Virus record (IMG/VR): IMGVR_UViG_3300042484_000725
Span: 1-27,009 of that record
Length of the DNA: 27,009 nucleotides
Direction: 5' to 3' (one strand)
DNA from: a virus
Part shown: piece by piece, positions 15,692 through 22,037 of the stretch
Position numbering within the stretch: position 1 is the first letter of the stretch
Layout of the letters: the number at the start of each line of letters is the position of its first letter
Program-made: the position numbers and the translations under genes
Notes under the pieces: generated by a model
Databases searched by the model: none
What the model was told of the DNA's origin: nothing
What the model saw: the letters and a program-made list of their open reading frames with translations, nothing else

Positions 15692-16023
15692 TATTTCGCT
15701 TTCATCACTCGTTGATTTCTGCCAAATTTGCCACGTTTGACACCCGTTACTTCAATTAAATCCTTGTCCAACAAAGCACGATACCTTGCTGTTATAGAGG
15801 AATATGGGTAGTTTGGATACATCTCTAGTATCTCGTCTGAAATACACCCCTCTGGATGGCTTTTAATGGCCTCGTAGACAAGACTTTCTAGCTTGGTGGT
15901 ATCAACTGCTTGAGCCGCCTGATGGCTCGTTGTAGGGTCTTCTTTGCGTACTAACTTAAAGGCTGGTGAGCCAAAGAATCTCTCTACTGCACCACCAAAC
16001 CATGTTTTATCTAATGTCATCAT
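15691..16023 (-). CDS. Winged-helix DNA-binding protein, 110 aa
   Basis: This 110-residue protein has an N-terminal extension followed by DPTTSHQAAQAVDTTKLESL and a winged-helix domain at about residues 45-105: LVYEAIKSHPEGCISDEILE, then SSITARYRALLDKDLIEVTG and a basic wing (KRGKFGRNQRVMK). This resembles MarR-like or replication-control winged helices of phages. It probably regulates transcription, perhaps of its own operon, or helps replication. Its ATG-ATG start follows AGGAGTTA and lies directly downstream of a long RNA hairpin (16039-16094), so expression may be controlled through that structure. Confidence 0.68.
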   Translation of the reverse strand: MMTLDKTWFGGAVERFFGSPAFKLVRKEDPTTSHQAAQAVDTTKLESLVYEAIKSHPEGCISDEILEMYPNYPYSSITARYRALLDKDLIEVTGVKRGKFGRNQRVMKAK

Positions 16024-16038
16024 TAACTCCTATTAGGT

Positions 16039-16094
16039 GAGGGGAAAACTGCTCGTCTGCAAGCTAGGAAAATCCTTTGCACAGCTCTCCCCTC
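16039..16094 (-). ncRNA. Long interrupted hairpin in the leader of the winged-helix gene
   Basis: Between two leftward genes the sequence folds into one long hairpin: GAGGGGA (16039-16045) with TCCCCTC (16088-16094), then 16047-16051 with 82-86, then TGCAA (16058-16062) with TTGCA (16077-16081), and AGGA/TCCT (16066-16069 / 16073-16076) closing an AAA loop. That is 21 pairs with small bulges. The one non-Watson-Crick pair is A-C on the plus strand and therefore G-U on the minus strand, which fits a leftward transcript. It ends 16 bases before the start codon. It may be a cis-regulatory leader or a processing site. Confidence 0.5.
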
Positions 16095-16108
16095 GGGTTT
16101 ATATTAAC

Positions 16109-16366
16109 TCAAAACGGCAAATCTTCGTCTTCAAAACTTGCCTTCTTAGGGGCTTGTTTTGGCTGATACTCTTCTTTAGGAGATACCGCTAACCCCATGA
16201 ATTTGCCTGACTTGCCCTCTTTGACCCATGCACTGAGCCAATAGTCTTTGCCATCAACAGTAATATTTCCTTTATAACTTGGAGCTTTTTCGTTCTCACG
16301 CTTGTCATTGCGGAAAAGTACGCCACTGTTATTCCGCTGCTCTTGTCGATTATTTTCCATTTTCAT
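16109..16366 (-). CDS. Small protein with SSB-like acidic C-terminal tail
   Basis: An 85-residue protein. The core (NSGVLFRNDKRENEKAPSYK, then ITVDGKDYWLSAWVKEGKSG and KFMGLAVSPKE) is beta-rich and matches a small phage family. The last residues (ASFEDEDLPF) closely resemble the DDDIPF-type tail with which bacterial SSB recruits repair and recombination proteins. It therefore could coat DNA or act as a recruiting adaptor beside the annealing protein upstream. The fold itself is not a recognisable full OB domain by eye, so ssDNA binding is inferred. It starts in an ATGA overlap with the HNH gene. Confidence 0.66.
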   Translation of the reverse strand: MKMENNRQEQRNNSGVLFRNDKRENEKAPSYKGNITVDGKDYWLSAWVKEGKSGKFMGLAVSPKEEYQPKQAPKKASFEDEDLPF

Positions 16367-16848
16367 ATTCCTTTATATGTCAATCCATTTAAAACTTTTC
16401 TAATTACAGAATTAGATACTTGGAATTGATCCGATAGTTTTGCTACAGAATCTTTTGTTAACTTAGATTGACGAATGACTTTAACCATGTCAACAGTTAA
16501 TTGCGCCTGACCATTTCTTGCGCCAATAGTTGCTACACCATGCTTAATAGAATCAGCAACATTTTCCTTTCTTGTCCCCCATCTTAAGTTTTCAAGCCTG
16601 TTATCTAACTTATTTCCATTGATATGCAGTACTTCGCAACCATCTGGACATTTGCCAACAAAAGCATGAAGAAGCAATCGGTGTTTGTAATAGGTCTTTG
16701 TTTTATCATTATTTGAAAAACTAACAACTTCATAACCAATTGTTGCAACAGTAAATTTCTTTTCTTTGCCATTCCTCCATAATCGACCATCTCTGGAGAT
16801 AAATGTATTAGGCAAAAAATCTATCGGGCGTATGTCTTCACTTTCCAT
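16363..16848 (-). CDS. HNH endonuclease with C-terminal helix-turn-helix
   Basis: A 161-residue protein. The HNH core is YKHRLLLHAFVG (H61), then CEVLHINGNKLDNRLENLRW (H75, N77, N88 region), typical of the HNH_3 family. The C-terminal 45 residues (NGQAQLTVDMVKVIRQSKLT, DSVAKLSDQFQVSNSVIRKV) form a helix-turn-helix of the kind attached to phage homing nucleases. It is inserted between the annealing protein and the SSB-tail protein in the recombination operon. It is AT-rich and starts immediately at the upstream stop (TAAATG), using a ribosome site inside the annealing gene. It is probably a mobile gene. Confidence 0.85.
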   Translation of the reverse strand: MESEDIRPIDFLPNTFISRDGRLWRNGKEKKFTVATIGYEVVSFSNNDKTKTYYKHRLLLHAFVGKCPDGCEVLHINGNKLDNRLENLRWGTRKENVADSIKHGVATIGARNGQAQLTVDMVKVIRQSKLTKDSVAKLSDQFQVSNSVIRKVLNGLTYKGI

Positions 16849-17457
16849 TTATAACTCCTTAGCCTTTTTCAAAGCACTTCTTACTTTGCTTGGCAATAAT
16901 GTCCATAAGGCGATTTTCTGTTGGTCATCAAGGTTCTCTCCTTCCAACTTATCCCAAGCTGCCTTGGGGTCACCTTGCTCACAGGTAGCAATCAATTCGA
17001 CTGCCATCTCTTGCAAGTACTGTAATTCCTCTGGAGGAATATTATCTTGTGCGCCCTGAGTAGGTGTAATCACTACTGATCTGCCCTCTTCAGGTAAGTC
17101 TTCACCCGCATAGATGTATAGACCCAAGCCATGCAGACTCAAAGCCTTTGTCATGCAACGCATGATGGCAGTGTTTACCGCAAACGCATCGGGAGTAGGG
17201 ATGGCCTTGTTTCTGTAGTCCATCACAGGCAACTGACAGGTCATTGGTTTGCCAAACATGGTAGCGGTAACGAACACCATTGCCGTACCATTTATGTCCA
17301 TGAAACACTTGTCGCCAAACATCTCTACTTTGTAGGTAGCGGTAGGATCAGCTTTGAGAGCTTCTGCCCATGCCCAAGCCCATGATAGGTAGGTCAGGTT
17401 GTTTTTCTTCTCTGTATGAGAATTGACATCTTTTTTAAGTAACGCTTCTATTGACAT
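16849..17457 (-). CDS. Single-strand annealing recombinase, Sak3/DUF1071-like
   Basis: A 202-residue protein. NNLTYLSWAWAWAEALKADP near the start, VEMFGDKCFMDINGTAMVFV in the middle, and NTAIMRCMTKALSLHGLGLY, then IYAGEDLPEE are the marks of the DUF1071/Sak3 group of phage annealing proteins, which pair complementary single strands during replication-linked recombination. The C-terminal ~60 residues are helical and variable. An AAAGGAGTTAAT site precedes the ATG. An SSB-tail protein downstream and RusA and Ref-like nucleases in the rightward block give a coherent recombination set. Family assignment is by motif recognition only. Confidence 0.82.
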   Translation of the reverse strand: MSIEALLKKDVNSHTEKKNNLTYLSWAWAWAEALKADPTATYKVEMFGDKCFMDINGTAMVFVTATMFGKPMTCQLPVMDYRNKAIPTPDAFAVNTAIMRCMTKALSLHGLGLYIYAGEDLPEEGRSVVITPTQGAQDNIPPEELQYLQEMAVELIATCEQGDPKAAWDKLEGENLDDQQKIALWTLLPSKVRSALKKAKEL

Positions 17458-17458
17458 A

Positions 17459-17647
17459 TTAACTCCTTTGATTTTCGTTTAACTCTTGTTGAATAATTTC
17501 TTTTTGTTGTTCAATATATAAATCCTTGAACTCGATAAAGTCTGCTTCTTGGCAGCAAACTATTTTATCCCCTTTGATTGCCAGGCAATAGGGGCAGTAG
17601 TGTATGTCTGAGAAATGTTCAGAATACTGTTCAAATAGTGTTTTCAT
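17459..17647 (-). CDS. Small putative zinc-binding conserved phage protein, 62 aa
   Basis: A 62-residue acidic protein with HYCPYCLAIKGDKIVCCQEA: a CPYC pair and a CC pair that could bind one zinc ion. The rest is a charged helix (EQQKEIIQQELNENQRS). The pattern is familiar in phage recombination clusters but has no function known to me. Its start overlaps the previous stop by one base (TGATG leftward). It is followed after one base by the annealing gene. Confidence 0.62.
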   Translation of the reverse strand: MKTLFEQYSEHFSDIHYCPYCLAIKGDKIVCCQEADFIEFKDLYIEQQKEIIQQELNENQRS

Positions 17648-17847
17648 CAGTGGAAACTTTCATAAGCCATTGTCCACAGAACATCACCTGCCAGATCGGT
17701 GAGCTTGTTCAACTCATCTTCTGTCAATGGTGTTCCATCTTCATAGCATCCACTTGAAAAGTAGGCATCAGAGAAGTCTGGAAAGTCTCTGCTATCTACT
17801 CCATCTACTTCTAGGTCTACAACCATTTTTCCATTAAGAATCGGCAT
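17647..17847 (-). CDS. Small acidic phage protein, 66 aa
   Basis: The longest frame begins at 17886, but I choose the ATG at 17847, 13 codons in, because AACAGGAGTAAAT lies directly before it, the same type of site as for the annealing gene. The 66-residue product begins MPILNGKMVVDLEVDGVDSR and is acidic (DFPDFSDAYFSSGCYEDGTP). It is the first gene of the leftward recombination operon. Acidic small early proteins can act as regulators or DNA mimics, but nothing specific is visible here. No family was recognised. Confidence 0.6.
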   Translation of the reverse strand: MPILNGKMVVDLEVDGVDSRDFPDFSDAYFSSGCYEDGTPLTEDELNKLTDLAGDVLWTMAYESFH

Positions 17848-17915
17848 ATTTACTCCTGTTAAGCGTGGGTTACTGTTTGCCCACACCGATAATGTGCCAC
17901 ACAGATTCCTGAATT

Positions 17916-17944
17916 TACATAGGGGTTTTCCCTAATTTACGCAA
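17916..17944 (-). promoter_or_regulatory. Candidate leftward promoter with palindromic operator in the spacer
   Basis: Reading leftward: TTGCGT, 17 bases, TATGTA. The spacer contains the inverted repeat TAGGG/CCCTA (17920-17934 on plus: TAGGG GTTTT CCCTA). It stands ahead of the leftward recombination operon. The hexamers are imperfect, so the promoter call rests mainly on its similarity in layout to the site at 24899-24927. Confidence 0.4.
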
Positions 17945-17970
17945 CTTTTTTATCATGTTAGGCTACTCGC

Positions 17971-18150
17971 ATGAAAACTGAAATACTTGAAAAAAGATGC
18001 GCTGAAGCCTTGCTTGGGTACTCTCAAACAATGGCAGATGCTTATACAACCGAACCAGAGGACTTTGATGCGGCTGTAACAGCTTTGCTTGCCAGAACGC
18101 TAGAACTCCATCTAAACCGAACAATCAACCTAGAGAACCTTTACAAATGA
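17971..18150 (+). CDS. Small helical protein, 59 aa
   Basis: An ATG at 17971 opens a 59-residue frame: MKTEILEKRCAEALLGYSQT, then MADAYTTEPEDFDAAVTALL and ARTLELHLNRTINLENLYK. It should be all helical and weakly acidic, with no membrane segment. It is the first gene of the rightward early block, divergent from the recombination operon, and its stop overlaps the start of the winged-helix gene (ATGA). A candidate -10 (TATCAT at 17951) precedes it. No family was recognised. Confidence 0.58.
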   Translation: MKTEILEKRCAEALLGYSQTMADAYTTEPEDFDAAVTALLARTLELHLNRTINLENLYK

Positions 18151-18509
18151 CCCAAGAAGCAGTTATCAGAGCATTACAAAACGGCCCACTTACTTCCTAT
18201 CAAATAGAGGATTTAACGGGCATACCAAGACTATCCATTGCAGCTTGTTGCACAAAAATGAGCTACAAGAAGAAACTAAAAATTGGCAAAATTAAGTTAG
18301 GTAGGTCTTGGGTTTCTCAGTACACCCTAGAGCCACACATGATTGAGGCTGAAAAGGTAGAAGAACCCCGTGATCTGCTAAACCCGTTTGACATCAGAAA
18401 CGCTAAAGGCATCTTCACTAAGGCTGAATATGCTTCTATGAACAACCAAGCTATTCGTTTGTTTGGCAGAAAACCAACAAATGAAATTACCAATAATCAA
18501 TTTATTTGA
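18147..18509 (+). CDS. Winged-helix regulator-like protein, 120 aa
   Basis: A 120-residue basic protein. Residues 1-65 form a winged helix: MTQEAVIRALQNGPLTSYQI, EDLTGIPRLSIAACCTKMSY and a basic wing with LGRSWVSQYTLE. The C-terminal half is polar and ends near FGRKPTNEITN. This architecture is common for small phage transcription or replication regulators. It is coupled to the preceding 59-aa gene and precedes the promoter and structured leader of the DUF1376 gene, which could be its target. DNA binding is inferred from the fold pattern. Confidence 0.65.
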   Translation: MTQEAVIRALQNGPLTSYQIEDLTGIPRLSIAACCTKMSYKKKLKIGKIKLGRSWVSQYTLEPHMIEAEKVEEPRDLLNPFDIRNAKGIFTKAEYASMNNQAIRLFGRKPTNEITNNQFI

Positions 18510-18510
18510 G

Positions 18511-18539
18511 TTTACAAAGTAGAATTAGTTTGATATTAT
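18511..18539 (+). promoter_or_regulatory. Strong sigma70-like promoter for the replication block
   Basis: TTTACA (18511-18516), a 17-base spacer, and TATTAT (18534-18539) match five of six consensus bases in each box. It lies just after the winged-helix gene and ahead of the DUF1376 gene. It is the best-looking promoter I found in the window. Transcription would begin near 18546, within the inverted repeat described next. Confidence 0.65.
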
Positions 18540-18607
18540 GGAATCCAGCTAGGTACGAAGTCATGAGCGTACCGAAAAGAGTTAACCCTTCTCCTGCTGG
18601 CAATTCC
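18540..18607. other. Three-way-junction inverted-repeat element at the promoter/leader
   Basis: Starting at the base after the -10 box, GGAAT and CCAGC (18540-18549) pair with GCTGG and ATTCC (18596-18600, 18603-18607) around a 2-base bulge. Inside are two hairpins: GGTACG/CGTACC (18552-18557 / 18568-18573) and an arm at 18574-18593 with loop TTAA. All pairs of the outer stem and first hairpin are Watson-Crick. The second arm has two A-C mismatches on plus that become G-U on minus. It may be an operator, a leader RNA (inner part only, if transcription starts near 18546) or a minus-strand RNA. Confidence 0.55.
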
Positions 18608-18625
18608 TTCAAAGGGTGGTTTTAA
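18563..18625 (+). CDS. Possible 20-aa leader peptide
   Basis: Within the leader of the DUF1376 gene an ATG at 18563 opens a 20-residue frame, MSVPKRVNPSPAGNSFKGWF, ending in TAA. The start has only a weak AGG about eight bases upstream. It ends 12 bases before the DUF1376 start, so it could act as a leader peptide coupled to that gene. Equally, the frame may be an accidental product of the structured sequence it spans. I have a vague, unchecked recollection of similar NPSPAGN-type short frames ahead of DUF1376 genes. Confidence 0.3.
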   Translation: MSVPKRVNPSPAGNSFKGWF

Positions 18626-18637
18626 AAAGCGGAATAT

Positions 18638-19402
18638 ATGCACTACTACCAGTTCAATATTGGTGACTACAACAGTCACACCATGCACCTTTCTGAGATA
18701 GAGGATTTGACCTACAGGCGATTGCTTGATTGGTACTATTTGCATGAATCTTCAATACCACTTGACTTAAATGAAATAGCTAGACAGATTAGGATGCGTT
18801 CGCATAGCGATTGCATTGCGACTGTATTGCAAGAGTTTTTTGAGCGCACTGCGGATGGATGGATACATCATCGTGCCAACAAGGAAATTGAGAAGGTTGG
18901 CGATAAATCTCAGAAGGCAAGTGCTTCTGCTAAAGCAAGATGGAGTAAACCAAAGGATGCGAACGCATTGCGAACGCAATCCGAAGGCAATGCTACACAA
19001 GACACAGTACACATAACACAAGACACAGAACACAAGAAGAGAGCAACTGTCGTTGCTTGCCCACCAGATGTTTCTCAACAAATTTGGAATGATTGGGTAG
19101 CCTTGCGTAAAAGCAAGAAAGCACCGATTACCCAAACTGTTTTGAATGGTGCTATTGCTGAAGCAAAGATACTTGGTTGGCCTTTGGAGAAGTTTTTGGC
19201 TGAATGGTGTAGCCGAGGTAGCCAAGGTTTAAAAGCAGAGTGGATTGTTAAACCAAACCCTGCCGACAAAGTAAGGCTCACTGTTGCGTCATCAAATGAG
19301 CCTGACCCTGCTTTGCTGAAGATTGCAGAAGATGCGAAAAAGGCAGCACCTATTCCGCTTGCAGTGTTGGCAAAAATGGCTGAGTTAAGGAGAAATGTAT
19401 GA
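18638..19402 (+). CDS. DUF1376 (YdaU-like) replication-type protein
   Basis: A 254-residue protein. Residues 1-85 are a DUF1376 domain: MHYYQFNIGDYNSHTMHLSE, then EDLTYRRLLDWYYLHESSIP and a winged-helix-like IARQIRMRSHSDCIATVLQE. A linker rich in Lys/Ser/Ala/Gln (residues 90-135) leads to a C-terminal helical domain (SQQIWNDWVALRKSKKAPIT, EKFLAEWCSRGSQGLKAEWI) similar to the C-terminal part of phage replication-initiator or helicase-loader proteins. It likely recruits host replication enzymes. No helicase or primase gene is seen in the window. The gene overlaps the methyltransferase start (ATGA). Confidence 0.75.
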   Translation: MHYYQFNIGDYNSHTMHLSEIEDLTYRRLLDWYYLHESSIPLDLNEIARQIRMRSHSDCIATVLQEFFERTADGWIHHRANKEIEKVGDKSQKASASAKARWSKPKDANALRTQSEGNATQDTVHITQDTEHKKRATVVACPPDVSQQIWNDWVALRKSKKAPITQTVLNGAIAEAKILGWPLEKFLAEWCSRGSQGLKAEWIVKPNPADKVRLTVASSNEPDPALLKIAEDAKKAAPIPLAVLAKMAELRRNV

Positions 19403-20502
19403 ATAAGATTGAATTTGGTGATTGCCGTGAAACTATGCGTAAATGGGCATCACAAGGCGTAAAGGCTCAAACTTGCATAACTAGCCCACCATATTACGGG
19501 TTGCGAGATTACGGGACTGCTAAATGGGAGGGAGGCGATCCTGACTGTGAACATTCCATCTCAATGCCTACTAAGTGGAATGATCCCAAGCGGGGATCAG
19601 TTGTTCTGCGCCCAGAGGTAGGACACAGAGGAGGTTCATCCTCAAACTGCCACCTTTGCGGTGCTAAACGCATTGATGAGCAAATAGGCTTAGAAGATAC
19701 CCCTGATGAATACATCAAAAACATGGTTGAAGTGTTCCGATGTGTTTGGGATGTGCTGGAAGACGATGGCACTCTATGGGTAAACATTGGTGACAGCTAT
19801 TGCAACAGCAATGGTTTCGCCAGAGCAAGTCCTGAGTATCAGCGTGAGGGCAGAAACAATATGCCAGCCAATGATAGAAAGTTAGACAAGTTACACGATA
19901 CGGGTTTGAAAACAAAAGACCTGATTGGTATACCTTGGATGCTTGCTTTTGCTTTGAGGGCAGATGGTTGGTATTTGCGTCAAGACATCATTTGGAGTAA
20001 ACCAAACCCAATGCCAGAGTCGGTGCAAGACAGATGCACTAAATCGCATGAGTACATCTTTTTGTTGAGCAAATCTTCAAAATACTATTACGACAGCGAA
20101 TCAATAAAAGAAAAGTCTATCCATGCTGGAGAGCAAAGAAGCTTCAACTCTCCCAAAAAAGCAATGAGAAATGTAGATGGGAAAGTATCAACTGGAAATG
20201 AACACCCAGATGCTTTGCCAATAGAAGTATCTGAACTGAAAAACAAAAGAAGTGTTTGGACAGTTAATCCCAAACCTTACTCTGGGTCACATTTTGCCGT
20301 TTTCCCAACAGAATTGATTGAACCCTGCATCCTTGCTGGCGCACCACTTGGAGGGATTGTTTTAGACCCATTCATGGGTTCAGGAACTACCGCACAAGTA
20401 GCCCAAGACCTTGGTAGGCAGTACATTGGGTGTGAGTTAAACCCTGAGTATGGAAAACTTCAAAAGAAACGTACAGCTCAAACATCATTGGATTTCGCAT
20501 GA
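19399..20502 (+). CDS. DNA methyltransferase, N4-cytosine/N6-adenine class, solitary
   Basis: A 367-residue enzyme. Motif IV comes first (TSPPYYGLRDYG, residues 29-40) and the AdoMet-binding motif I is at the C-terminus (DPFMGSGTTAQVA, residues 323-335, then IGCELNPEYG), the beta-class order. TSPPY is common in m4C enzymes but also occurs in m6A ones. An inserted segment with C50, H52, C84 and C87 may bind zinc. No restriction endonuclease is adjacent, so it probably protects phage DNA from host restriction or marks it for regulation. Its start and stop both overlap neighbours. Confidence 0.87.
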   Translation: MNKIEFGDCRETMRKWASQGVKAQTCITSPPYYGLRDYGTAKWEGGDPDCEHSISMPTKWNDPKRGSVVLRPEVGHRGGSSSNCHLCGAKRIDEQIGLEDTPDEYIKNMVEVFRCVWDVLEDDGTLWVNIGDSYCNSNGFARASPEYQREGRNNMPANDRKLDKLHDTGLKTKDLIGIPWMLAFALRADGWYLRQDIIWSKPNPMPESVQDRCTKSHEYIFLLSKSSKYYYDSESIKEKSIHAGEQRSFNSPKKAMRNVDGKVSTGNEHPDALPIEVSELKNKRSVWTVNPKPYSGSHFAVFPTELIEPCILAGAPLGGIVLDPFMGSGTTAQVAQDLGRQYIGCELNPEYGKLQKKRTAQTSLDFA

Positions 20503-20612
20503 GCCATGCAGACGCAATGAAACTACTGGATAAGGTGCGTGAGGGAGTGCCTTACCCTCTCCACCTGATAAACAAAGCATTGGAGTTAACTGGTGATCTG
20601 GAGCAGACGTAA
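20499..20612 (+). CDS. Small helical protein, 37 aa
   Basis: An ATG overlapping the methyltransferase stop (ATGA) opens a 37-residue frame: MSHADAMKLLDKVREGVPYP, then LHLINKALELTGDLEQT. It predicts two short helices with no cysteine or membrane segment. Coupled start and clean helical composition favour a real gene. It overlaps the next gene by 20 bases in a different frame. Function is unknown. Confidence 0.5.
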   Translation: MSHADAMKLLDKVREGVPYPLHLINKALELTGDLEQT

Positions 20613-20805
20613 TATTCAAGGCCCAAGCGATAGAGTAATCCTTGAGCAAGCAGAAGCAAGAGAGCTTTATCGGAATTGGGAAGGAAGTAAAAATCGTGAT
20701 CTCATTCGTGCCAGACTTGAGAGGGCCGAAAGAATCTATGGCATTGGTGCTAGAGACAGGATAAGGGAATATATGAACCGAATCAAAGATGGGACACTTC
20801 TATGA
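20593..20805 (+). CDS. Basic helical protein, 70 aa, GTG start
   Basis: A GTG start inside the preceding gene opens a 70-residue frame: MIWSRRNIQGPSDRVILEQA, then EARELYRNWEGSKNRDLIRA and RLERAERIYGIGARDRIREY. It is rich in Arg, Glu and Ile, with an amphipathic helix in the second half; overall basic. The stop overlaps the RusA start (ATGA at 20802), which supports translation. It could bind nucleic acid or partner with RusA, but no family is recognised. Confidence 0.55.
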   Translation: MIWSRRNIQGPSDRVILEQAEARELYRNWEGSKNRDLIRARLERAERIYGIGARDRIREYMNRIKDGTLL

Positions 20806-21230
20806 CATTTATGGTGACTTTCAAAGTAGACGCTAACCCTGTTGGCAAACAAAGGGCTAGATATGTCAAAAGGGGAAACTTTGTGCAAACCTACACCCCT
20901 GAGAAAACTAGAACCTATGAGACTTTAATCAAGGATTCTGCAATCGAGGCAATGGGTGCTTCCGAACCATTGGAAACCCCTGTTAGCCTTTATCTTTACA
21001 TTCGAGTGCCAATTCCTAAGTCATGCACCAAAAAGCGGTTAGAAGCCATTGATAACGGGTTAGAGAAACCAACAAAGAAGCCTGACGCAAGCAATATTCT
21101 AAAGAGCGTAGAAGATGGCATGAATGGGGTTGTCTACCATGACGATTCGCAGATCATAAACATCCACGTTACGAAGGTTTATTCGAGTCTGCCAGGCGTT
21201 GATATTTGCGTAAAAGAGTGCTTGGACTAA
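20802..21230 (+). CDS. rusA: RusA-family Holliday-junction resolvase
   Basis: A 142-residue protein. The RusA signature is complete: NPVGKQRARY near the N-terminus, then KKPDASNILKSVEDGMNGVV with D95, N98 and D105, and YHDDSQI with D114, D115 and Q117. These acidic residues bind magnesium and cut four-way junctions symmetrically. Phage RusA enzymes clear branched intermediates before packaging, which fits an annealing-protein-based recombination system in the same genome. Length is close to the usual ~120-140. The stop overlaps a palindromic operator-like sequence. Confidence 0.9.
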   Translation: MTFMVTFKVDANPVGKQRARYVKRGNFVQTYTPEKTRTYETLIKDSAIEAMGASEPLETPVSLYLYIRVPIPKSCTKKRLEAIDNGLEKPTKKPDASNILKSVEDGMNGVVYHDDSQIINIHVTKVYSSLPGVDICVKECLD

Positions 21231-21244
21231 GGGTTTGTCCCTAT
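21229..21244. promoter_or_regulatory. Operator-like palindrome AGGG-N5-CCCT
   Basis: Immediately after the RusA stop the sequence AGGG TTTGT CCCT (21230-21242) forms an inverted repeat. It resembles the palindromes at 17920-17934 and 24901-24918. No good promoter hexamers surround it, though the 62-base gap before the next gene is AT-rich. Confidence 0.4.
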
Positions 21245-21295
21245 TCCAAACCATAAACAATTTGATAACATTTAATTTTTAAACAGGAGTTAATG

Positions 21296-21532
21296 ATGAA
21301 TACATGGGAATTTGACACGACAATCGGACAAGGTAGTGAAGTAGTGACAGTTGTCTATGAATACGAAATGGATGAGGACAAATCCACCTATAACGAATCA
21401 GTCAAAGAAGTCTGGTTCTCTGGGCGTGATATTGTGGGATGTATGTCACAAGAGGCTTGTGCTGAATTGGAAATGGAAGCTGCAATGCGGTTTCAGAATC
21501 ACAAACTGAACTACAAGCAGGAGGATGTATGA
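21296..21532 (+). CDS. Small acidic phage protein, 78 aa
   Basis: Two adjacent ATGs (21293, 21296) follow AACAGGAGTTA. I choose the second because it gives a GGAG-to-ATG spacing of six, close to that of the annealing gene. The 78-residue product (MNTWEFDTTIGQGSEVVTVV, then YEYEMDEDKSTYNESVKEVW) is acidic and beta-rich at first, then helical (EACAELEMEAAMRFQNHK). A similar beta-then-helix acidic pattern is common in short phage early proteins, but I cannot name a family. The stop overlaps the next gene. Confidence 0.6.
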   Translation: MNTWEFDTTIGQGSEVVTVVYEYEMDEDKSTYNESVKEVWFSGRDIVGCMSQEACAELEMEAAMRFQNHKLNYKQEDV

Positions 21533-21717
21533 CCATAGAAGGCATTATCCGCATGGCAAAACAGGCAGGGTTTGCTGATGAAGAAATTGATACTTGTCAA
21601 CAGATACTTATACATTTTGCCAAACTGGTAGCAGAGCATGAACGCAATGAAATAATCGAAATTTTGGATGCTTCAACTGGGTATGTCCACATGGATGCGA
21701 TCAGGGAAAGAACATGA
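21529..21717 (+). CDS. Small conserved phage protein, 62 aa
   Basis: A 62-residue helical protein beginning MTIEGIIRMAKQAGFADEEI, with FAKLVAEHERNEIIEILDAS in the second half. The pattern of a short EEIIRMAREAGF-like helix followed by FA-LVA-AERE is very common in small phage proteins of early clusters and was recognised by that pattern. No catalytic residues or cysteine clusters are seen. It is coupled on both sides (ATGA at each end). The role is unknown. Confidence 0.65.
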   Translation: MTIEGIIRMAKQAGFADEEIDTCQQILIHFAKLVAEHERNEIIEILDASTGYVHMDAIRERT

Positions 21718-22037
21718 ACGAGCCTACACTTGCGATAGAGTTCATCATAAAAACAGCCCCGCTTTACGCCAAGGCTAAGTCTGATCGTATGTTTTTAGAA
21801 GAATATAGGCGATCAAAACACGCACAACTGAAAAGCCTTGCAGGGACTGAAGTGCTTGGAAAACAGGACACATTTGCTTATGCTCACCCTGAATATGTAG
21901 AAATACTGGAAGGAATAAGGGCAGCCGTTGAAATAGAAGAACGCTATCGTTGGCTAATGACAGCCGCACAAGCAAAGGTCGAGTGCTGGAGAACCGCCCA
22001 ATACTCAGCCCGCATGGAATTAAAGGCCACTACTTGA
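21714..22037 (+). CDS. Conserved helical phage protein, 107 aa
   Basis: A 107-residue, almost entirely helical protein: KAKSDRMFLEEYRRSKHAQL, then YAHPEYVEILEGIRAAVEIE, ERYRWLMTAAQAKVECWRTA and a basic end. I recognise the LEEYR-SK, YAHPEY-ELLEG-AAV-EEE-RW and A--K-E-WRT pattern from many phages of Proteobacteria, where it often lies next to recombination genes. The function is unknown; a structural or nucleic-acid-binding coiled coil is plausible. The stop overlaps the TTG start of the Ref-like gene. Confidence 0.72.
   Translation: MNEPTLAIEFIIKTAPLYAKAKSDRMFLEEYRRSKHAQLKSLAGTEVLGKQDTFAYAHPEYVEILEGIRAAVEIEERYRWLMTAAQAKVECWRTAQYSARMELKATT

Noticed and set aside
18540-18607. Hammerhead ribozyme
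   Set aside because: A three-way junction with GAAA between arms suggested it, but the required CUGAUGA core segment is absent on both strands.
18767-19225. 152-aa leftward frame antisense to the DUF1376 gene
   Set aside because: Cys/Leu/Ser-rich shadow without a ribosome site; the DUF1376 frame explains the sequence.
21950-22033. N-terminal extension of the Ref-like nuclease
   Set aside because: It lies within the upstream gene; the TTG at 22034 is in a TTGA overlap and gives the usual Ref-domain start.
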